Origin: Ridgeia piscesae
Lineage: Eukaryota > Annelida > Polychaeta > Sabellida > Siboglinidae
NCBI GenBank assembly: GCA_025642075.2
Contig: JAODUO010000052.1
Coordinates: forward strand, 452,501 to 516,500
Direction of reading: 5' to 3'
DNA length: 64,000 nucleotides
In this document: in pieces, positions 39,801 to 48,800 of the stretch
How the letters are laid out: each line of letters begins with the position of its first letter
How positions within the stretch are numbered: the first letter of the stretch is position 1
Notes under the pieces: model-generated
What the model was told of the DNA's origin: nothing
Databases searched by the model: none
Seen by the model: only the letters and a program-made list of their open reading frames with translations
Position numbers and translations under genes: made by a program

Positions 39801-42800
39801 CTCCTGCCTCTTGTACCTCTGTGTATGTCCGTCTCTCTCCCTCGCTCTTGCTCTCGCTCTGACTCTTGCTCTCGCTCTCGCTCTCTTCCTCGCTGTCTCT
39901 TTCTCTCCTCTCTCTTTCTGTCTCTCCCTCTGTCTCCACACCTCACACATGCCCGCACGCACGCACACACGCACACACGCACACATGCACGCACACACAA
40001 AGAGTAAGTCATCGACCCACAGACAATGCAGTGTGTAGATAGTTTATTCCAGTGAAGCAGATGGTCCATGTTCATGTTCCTGAATGGGATGTGCCTCCAT
40101 TCTGAGCTAACTCTGTCTCTCTTTGTGTCATTGTCATGGTGATGACTTTTATTCTGTGCTGTCCCCCACACTATATGTGGCACAGTTGGAAGTTGACATT
40201 TCACAGCACTATCAGATCAAACATGTCACAACCAGATGTTGACGTCAGTGGGGGGCTAATTTCACCTATAAAATCCATCTTTTTTTATTATTAATGGAAC
40301 CAAATTTTACCATAATATTCAGGCAACATTGTATTGACAGTGGTGGATTATGTAGATGAATAAGTAATATTCTACTTAAGTCAAACATGTTTTAATGAAT
40401 AGGACTGCCTGGGTGTGGATGTCACAGTACATACAATTTTAATTAAAGATGTTCGCTATTCACCTTATGGACCACACAAGTCATTACTATTTATTTTTAT
40501 TTTTTATATTTGTTAATTGAAAGAGGATTGTACTTAAATCATGTCTGCACTGTAGTGTTGGTGACAGCAATTTTGTCGATTCACAAATCTGGATAAACTA
40601 CCCACGGGGTACATCCAGTTCAGCCCAGATGTTAATCTCTGTAGATAAGCAGTTGGTATCTCCAGTAGAACGTAACGTTTATCCAACAGACAATAATACG
40701 ACAACAAGAGCATGTGCCAGTTTGTAAATATGATTGTTTACAAAACAGCGACAACAGAGATGTGCAAAAGAAATGTGTAGCTGCATATTGACAAGTAAAC
40801 ATCTGCGTCTGCCGGGGCTGAGATGTGAGTTGTAGGGGGAAAATAGGTCAGCCTCCTACGTACAGGGACCAGGCAGTCAGAAAACCTAGTCCTCTGTAGT
40901 TTCTCCCGCAGGCATTCTGAGGTGAGCCGAATCCCTAGGCTGGCAGAAAACAGGGCTGGGGACACACTAGGGACAACTGGGGAGAGGAAAGAGAGTGTAG
41001 GTCAGACCAGATATTTATATATTCACATTGTTTGTTATTTATTGGTTAGTAACTTAGTACTTGTATGGCTTTGGCATATTGCAGTTACAACAGACTTGTA
41101 TAACCAGCAAATGTATGACACCGCGGGATGGGTTTCGCAGTAGTTGCTTAGTAAATCTACAAAGGTCAGTTGCCAGGGATGCAGTGTGACATACACGTCC
41201 CCATGTATTGTTTATGCAAACTGCATCATGTGATAGCATCTTTGTTTTGTCGTGGCTACTTTTTGCAAACTTTCCAACATTTGTTGAGTCTAATTTGACA
41301 TTTCCTTTGGAGCATTTTTTAAGTAGTTAATATGATTATATACACCATAATTTATTTATTGTTGGCATAGACGTATATTTAATAAAACCTAAAACAAGAC
41401 AGATGTAACAAAGTATCAGAGCTAAACAAATATTCAGGTGAAATAGATTAGATTGGTACATCACCAAAATAAATCAATATAAATATATTTATTAAACCTG
41501 CTTTGAAATCCTCCTACCATGTGACTTTGGGTGGATGAGATACCCCCACTAGCAGCCAGCTCCAACTTGGAATTGCAGGCTTTTAACCAGAAGTAGTTTT
41601 GGCCAGGCATGAGTTAATCCAAAATGTGTGTTTTAGCAATTTAATGTCTCGCATGGAAGTCATTCATGTCAATCACAGCCACTTTTCATTAGTTTTGGTT
41701 TCTGTTCAGTGCCAAACCTGTGCCATTTGAGCCTATATGATGCATACATTTGATGTGTCACATTACCAAGTTGTACCACTGACACTGACAGTCATGTGGG
41801 CCCTAGACTTGGAACAATTAGTTTGTAGAGCACAATGGCTGTAGAGCGCAATGGCTCGGGTAGTGCTTCAGACTCTCGACTACGAGAACCCGGGTTCGAA
41901 TCCTGTGCTGCGGTGTTAAAACACTGGGCAATATTTTTCACTCTTCATTGCTTCAGTTCACTCAGCTGTATAAATGAGTACCTGACTATAGACAGTGGTG
42001 GATATGTGTAGGAGCAGCCTTAGCGCATTAATTGTAATATGGCTAGATGCTCCTCAGAGAAGGCAAGATGGTGTCTGAGGTCTGAGTGAACAGGTCTGTC
42101 AGGAAGTAAAGTGTAAAGCGCATTGAACGGTCCTAAGGACTGGACACTGCGCTATATAAGAACATGCCTTTTTTACTCTGGTAGGCAGCTGGCCCTCTCT
42201 TAATTCCACCTGTCTTACCCGTTGTAATTACCCATCTTGCCCAATCATCTGCACCAGTCTTAAAGACTGAGCAGATGACTCTGGTGTCGTGTTAATAATG
42301 GCCTCAAAAGGATGATGAAAAGATTCATATGTAGCAGATAAATTAACATGCATATGTAGATGATGCCTGTGTGTTCTGGTGTACCCCCCGGACTTGGCCT
42401 CACACAGAGCAAGTGACCTTACACATAATCACATCATTTCTTAGGATGCCCAAATCTGCGTTAAGCTTTTTATAGTTGTAATAATATTTCAGACAAAGTT
42501 ATTGGCACTGCATGGCAATGAATTGGCATTTTGGATGAGTATTGATTTTGTCAATCCCATCAGATTAGTTTGTCCAGTGAGTGGTTCATTGAATATTCAT
42601 AAATTATTATTCAATCTGTTGTCTGGGGAGAAATCTTTTCAGAGTACAGTGAATTGGGAAATATAAAAATGAACAAAGTATTATGCATTTGCTATTAAAA
42701 TAGTATCTGCGAGCTGTATTTGCAAAGCATTGCCTACCGGGTAGTTCGAGCCAAAATTATTTTAGCAATCTATCATGGTAGATGTAGCAATAATTGGACT

Positions 42801-45800
42801 GTAGTTCAGTGCGTATTTGTCCAGGCTTAATGATTATCATTGCTAGTTCACAGGGGTTGTCTCTTCTGTGTATGAGAGTATGTGACTGTGACAACCGCCT
42901 CAGTATTAGACAAATAACATCTTATTATCTAAGATCAGCTTAGCTGTTCTAGTGTCAGAAATGTGGGAGTTCTAGATTTACAGATTAGGCACGAGTTTGT
43001 TGAATTTGATTTCCATAATTGTCATTTATATATTCAGGCATTTGCAATGAATGTGACATGAAATGTAAATTTGTCTACTACAGATGTTCATGTTAAGCCA
43101 GAAATCCGATCACCCATTTCCTTTAGATATAATCACCATTTGCGTTAAAACATCTGTCTTGACAATGTTATAGACATCTGTCCTACACATCTGTCCTAGA
43201 CATCTGTCCTACACATCTGTCCTAGACCGTGTCATAGTCACCTGTCCTGGTTGTCATCAACAAACAACAGTAATGCAGTTTAATTCCAAGGTTTTTTCCT
43301 GAAATTGAACCATTCTTTGTGTGAAGCTGGTTTTATATATTACCATAGTGCTACACAAAAATTTGACTTTAATATGTTATGAAACTTATAATAAATTGTT
43401 CAGTAAATTTGTACTCCTGCATCTGACAATTTGTGAGGTTTTGTGTGTGATTTGCTGAATCTTGACGTGTTGTGAGAACTATCTACAGAGTAGAAGTCTC
43501 ATTCCCTTACGTAATATCATGTCCCAAGGCCTGGAAATGAACTGACAGTCGCTTCATGGTGATTACCATTATAATAAGATGCAACTAAGTCATTAAGTGA
43601 TATGATATATGTAGATAGTTCTATTCAATGACGGTTGGCATATTCCCTGCAAGTTGAAGCAGTTGCCAGTCATTGTTTTGGTGCTGTGAGATGTTTGAGA
43701 CACAGTGAAGCCTGGGGCCAGTAGAAAGACTGGCCAGAGACATATACTGCAGTAAATTATTCACCAGTTCCATGTGGTGCTGCAAAGGTCACTTGTTGAG
43801 TGCTGATTGCAGCAACCATGAGGTCTTGTGAATATAACAACCATCAGGTCTTGTGATTAAAACAACCACCAGGTCTTGTGATTACAACAACCATCAGGTC
43901 TTGTGATTACAACAACAACCATCAGGTCTTGTGATTACAACAACCATGAGGTCTTGTGATTACAACAACCATCAGGTCTTGTGATCACAACAACCATCAG
44001 GTCTTGTGATCACAACAACCATCAGGTCTTGTGATTACAACAACCATCAGGTCTTGTGATCACAACAACCATCAGGTCTTGTGATTACAACAACCATCAG
44101 GTCTTGTGATCACAACAACCATCAGGTCTTGTGATCACAACAACCATCAGGTCTTGTGATCACAACAACCATCAGGTCTTGTGATCACAACAACCATCAG
44201 GTCTTGTGATCACAACAACCATGAGGTCTTGTGATTACAACAACCATCAGGTCTTGTGATTACAACAACCATCACGTCTTGTGATTACAACAACAACCAT
44301 CCGGTGTTGTGGTTCAACAACCATCACATATTTTCACTACAACAACCATCAGGTGTTGTGGTTACAACAGCCACCAAGTCTTTTCATTAGAACAGCCATC
44401 AAGTGTTGTGATTAAAGTGACCATCAAGTATTTTAATTACAACAACCATCAAGTGTTGTGATTAAAGTGACCATCAAGTCTTTTCATTACAACAACCATC
44501 AAGTGTTGTGATTAAAGTGACCATCAAGTATTTTAATTACAACAACCATCAAGTGTTGTGATTACAACGACCATTAGGTTTTATGATTACAACACCCATC
44601 AGGTGTTGTGATCACAATGGTCATCAGGTGTTGTGATTACAACACCCATCAGGTGTTGTTATCACAATGGTCATCGGGTGTTGTGATTACAACACCCATC
44701 AGGTGTAGTGATTACAATGACCATCAGGTGTTATTTCGAGCTGCTCCATCTGCGTCCATTCCAGGGAGTAGGACCCATGTTTTGAGGGTGTTATTTACGT
44801 GGGCCGGTGGCTGAGATATTTATGTGGGCTCATGCATAATGGGGCTGTGCCAAGAATTCACCTTGTGCCTGCCGCCCGGCATGGCACGGCTGGGAACCTA
44901 CCTGTGGCAAACATTTTGTAATCTGACCACTCTAGGAACTCTCCTGATCTAACCACCAAGGAGTACTGTAGTGTGATGTCTCTGCTGGAATGTGTCTAGC
45001 AGGAACTCTTCTATTCTGACCACTTTGGTGATTGTCACATAACTCAACCTATTTATAATTTGTATTGGAGGATAATTGTTTGTGTTTAATAATAACTTGT
45101 CGTTGGACTACAAGTGTTGAGACAGATGTCAGTCAGTGGTGAAGGCATGAGGGTGATAGACGTGAGATTGAAAAGGGGTGAGGGTGACAAGGGTGATGGT
45201 GGTGGCAGTGAAGGTGGCAGTGAGTGAAGGTGACACAGAGGAGGATGGCTGGTGTCTGGGAAACAAGAGATCCTAGTGTTTCTCCTCCCAACCTCTATCA
45301 GCAGTTTTTGTACAGCAAATCTAAGTTGTCGGTTGAAATTAGTCATGATTGCAAGATTCCCAACCCCAAACATCAGTGGGGCTACTAAGCCCCTTCCCCT
45401 GGATCCGAGGGTGTTAGAAGCCCCCTGCCCCTGCGTGTCAGTGGGGAGTATGTCTGCAGTTGTTTATAGCGTCACACAGACCTGTGTAGAGGGAGAGAGT
45501 TAATGAAGTCTATGCCCTGGGAGAGATGTTAATCTTCCTCCTCTTCACCCAAGTTTCCTATATACAACGTGGCCCATGGGAAAACCGCATTTCCGTCTGT
45601 GTGTGTGTGTGCTAGAGTTGTGTGCTTAAGTTAAGTGATGCTAATCGAGTCTGTTTGCACTAGATGCAAATATACAACTTGCCGGTACGGAAGTCATATT
45701 TATCCTGTCTCCGGTGTTGAGTGCGGGGGATGGTGCTTGAAATAACTCCCTTTGAATTTATGAATAACACATACATAATATATTTATGGTTTATGGCCCC

Positions 45801-48800
45801 AGCAACAGTCATGGATGATACTGCTGTCAAAAATCAAGTCTTTGTAATATATTATTTTAAATATTGAAAATACTTTACAGACGCTTCTGGATTGCATGGG
45901 TTGCAAAATGAGATGAAGGGGACAGATCATATTTTATGAAATGTGAAGTGAGCTGACACTAGACCAGAAGAATATCTTGTGTGGTTAGTCACATGATGAG
46001 ATATGTCCTTAGTCAGCTGTTCTTATCAGTCGTACAGTTCTCTCTTAATCAGATACTGTGAAGGACAGGGTTATAAAAAATGAATGAACTTTCTTGGAAG
46101 CCGCTGAACCAGTTACAAAGATGATGACTTATCAAGATTTTATTGCGCACGTGGCCGCTGGATTGATATCCGTATCTCGTATCTTCTCATTGGCTTTGTC
46201 AGATTTACACGTCTTTTAAGTTTTTATCACAGCTAGGCGGGTCGTGTTCCACTTAACTGTTTGATTGAGGAATTAGGGGGACGGTCCCTACGTCACTGAG
46301 GGTGCATCTCTGCGTCACCACCCCGTCTTGATTGAAGGGACACGTGTGACATGTCTAGCTCCTGTAGGTTTCCCCTAAGTCTTACATAACATTTCAGTGT
46401 CCGAGGTGTCATTGTTCGCCCAAGGTGACACAGATATGTCTGTCTGTTTGTCTGTGTCGCTGCAGTGACAAGGAAGTATCGCCGTTTACACAGACAAGGA
46501 CGTTGTGACAATAAATTTCAGCTGGGACCAGTGGGTTGAAAATGTCTGTCAAGTTGCATTGTCCTGGCCTGTTTGATATAAGTTCTTTTTGTGGGGTTTA
46601 TGGTAGATGTGGTGAGACACGATTGGTCCATTGTGAGCACATCACTCATGATGTCATGGCGTGATGTGTCCCTAGGACATTTTGCCAGTAAAGATACAGA
46701 TACAGATACAGATTGTCGTTGCCTCTACCATGGTCAACGTCTACAATGGACCTTGTCTCTACTATGGCCTTTGTCTTTACCAATACTCTTGCCACATGGT
46801 CCATGTGTATAATTGGCTGTCTCTACTATGATCTGTGTCTACCATGGTCTGTGTCTCTCCATGTATTTACCATGTCCTTGTTTCTACCACAGTCCTTGCT
46901 TTTAGTCTCTACTGTGGTAGATGTCTCTACCATTGTGCACGTCTCTTTTTGTCTGTCTGTACCATGGACCTTATGTATGCAGTGGTCATTGTCTCCACCA
47001 TGGTTCTTGGTCTCTGCCATAGTCTGTCTGTATTGTGTCTAACATGGTCCATATGTCAACACTGCTCCATGTCTGCTCCAGTTCATCAACGGAGGCAGCC
47101 TGGAGCAGCTCCTGGCTGACAAGACGGTTGAGCTGCCGTGGCCAGTGAGGATCAAGTTGACGAGTGACCTCGCAAAGGGCATGCGCTACCTGCACGCCCA
47201 TGGCATCATGCATCGCGACCTCACCTCCAAGGTACGTCTCAAACAGTACGCATGCATGCCGGAGCACACAACACACATGCAAACATGTAAACACACACGG
47301 CTTGTAAACTAGAGCAAAGGAAAGTAGTTTGAGACCTGAAGTTTGTTAACATTGTCTGTTGATGACGCCCCGGCCTCATGCAATGTCTTGGACCACTTGT
47401 AGAATGTTCTCATACGCAAGGATGCTGATGGACAGCTGTCAGCCATTGTTGGAGACTTTGGCCTCGCTGCACAGATCCCGGATCCACTGTAAGTGACATT
47501 GTTCATCTATGCCTATGTCTGATAACATACTTACTTGCACCAAGTCTACTAGTTTAATATTCCTGTTCCTGAACAGTCTACGTTTCCTGATTGTTTTGTA
47601 AAATATTGTTGTGTGGCTGGTAGGATTTCACATCTGCTTTGTGTACATTTATTTCCAATATTTAAGGACTTAGTGCCATAACACAATCTTTCTTTGTGTA
47701 CCTGCAACACACCTCTCTAGGCTAATGCTCTCCCTAGTCTTTCACTCTCTAAAGTCACAGTTGTCAAACTAAATAATGTCAGCCTGCCAGCCATGGCATC
47801 CAGGCATGCAAGTCTCGGTGCTGCCACCTTGTGAATGATGATGAACTACTTTAGTAATTTAAACTTGATATTAATGTTTTCCACTCCACGTGTCAGAAAC
47901 GATAGCGGCAAGACTCTGCCAGTGGTTGGCTCCCCCTACTGGATGGCACCAGAATGTATCAACGGCGAGAAATACAATGAGAAGGTGAGGACAATTTTGA
48001 AATCAGACAGACAGAACCCACAAAACATTGCATGTTGCTAAAAAAAACGTTGTATGTCACAAACAAAACATGAAATGTTACAAACCAGTCATGTGTCACA
48101 AACCAATCTTTGCATGCCATAATGCAAATATTGCTTGTCACAAACAAAACATTGCATATCACAAACAAAACACTACAACTAATATGATTTTGTCAATGAA
48201 ATATAGCCAGATATTATGAATTGTTGTTAGAAAAGACGTTTGATATAATAAAATCAAACAATACGTTCCATGTTTCAGGCTGATGTCTTCTCTGCTGGTA
48301 TCATAATGTGTGAGACAATCGCCCGTATAGAGGCTGACCCTGACATCCTGCCGCGCACCCAGGTACGCTGTTGGGATACTCCTGGTTTTCTTAGTGACTA
48401 TCGGTTGTCATGGTTTCCACTATTGTTGTCACCAAAGAGATGCTATCCTGTCACTAAAGAATTGTGGCACCAGTAAAAGTATTCATATAGTAATGTTTAA
48501 AACATTTCAAGGTTTTGAATGCATAACAGTGACTACTGGTAGTCGTACTATGGTATAGATATAGGTGTAATACTAACAGTTGTTTATTTGAAGTTCAACT
48601 GCAGTAGTTTATAGTCGTACGATACCACCGATGGGACAGTGCACTATACTGCACAAGAATGTTTATTGCTTTCAAAAATGTGCGTATGTTTAAGATTGAC
48701 AGTATTATAATAAAATATGTGTAATTGTAGATCAGATGTTGATGGGTCCATATGAGTTTTCTGGTCAAAATCAGTTTACATTGTAAAATTATGACATATT

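Larger units (their letters stand above)
39692..47081 (+). other. TESK intron 3 (7.4 kb)
   Basis: Donor GTAAGA, acceptor TGCTCCAG. It holds a pyrimidine/CA-rich stretch, a tRNA-derived SINE (41838-42176), a 13-bp repeat, the 25-bp array (43812-44730) and a degenerate CTACCATGGTC repeat up to exon 4. Between these (39996-41835, 42177-43170 and 44731-46680) no gene is recognisable. Confidence 0.9.

Noticed and set aside
41838..41910. Possible tRNA gene with B box GGTTCGAATCC
   Set aside because: The tRNA-like part is imperfect and fused to a SINE body and tail that recur at 62157-62487.
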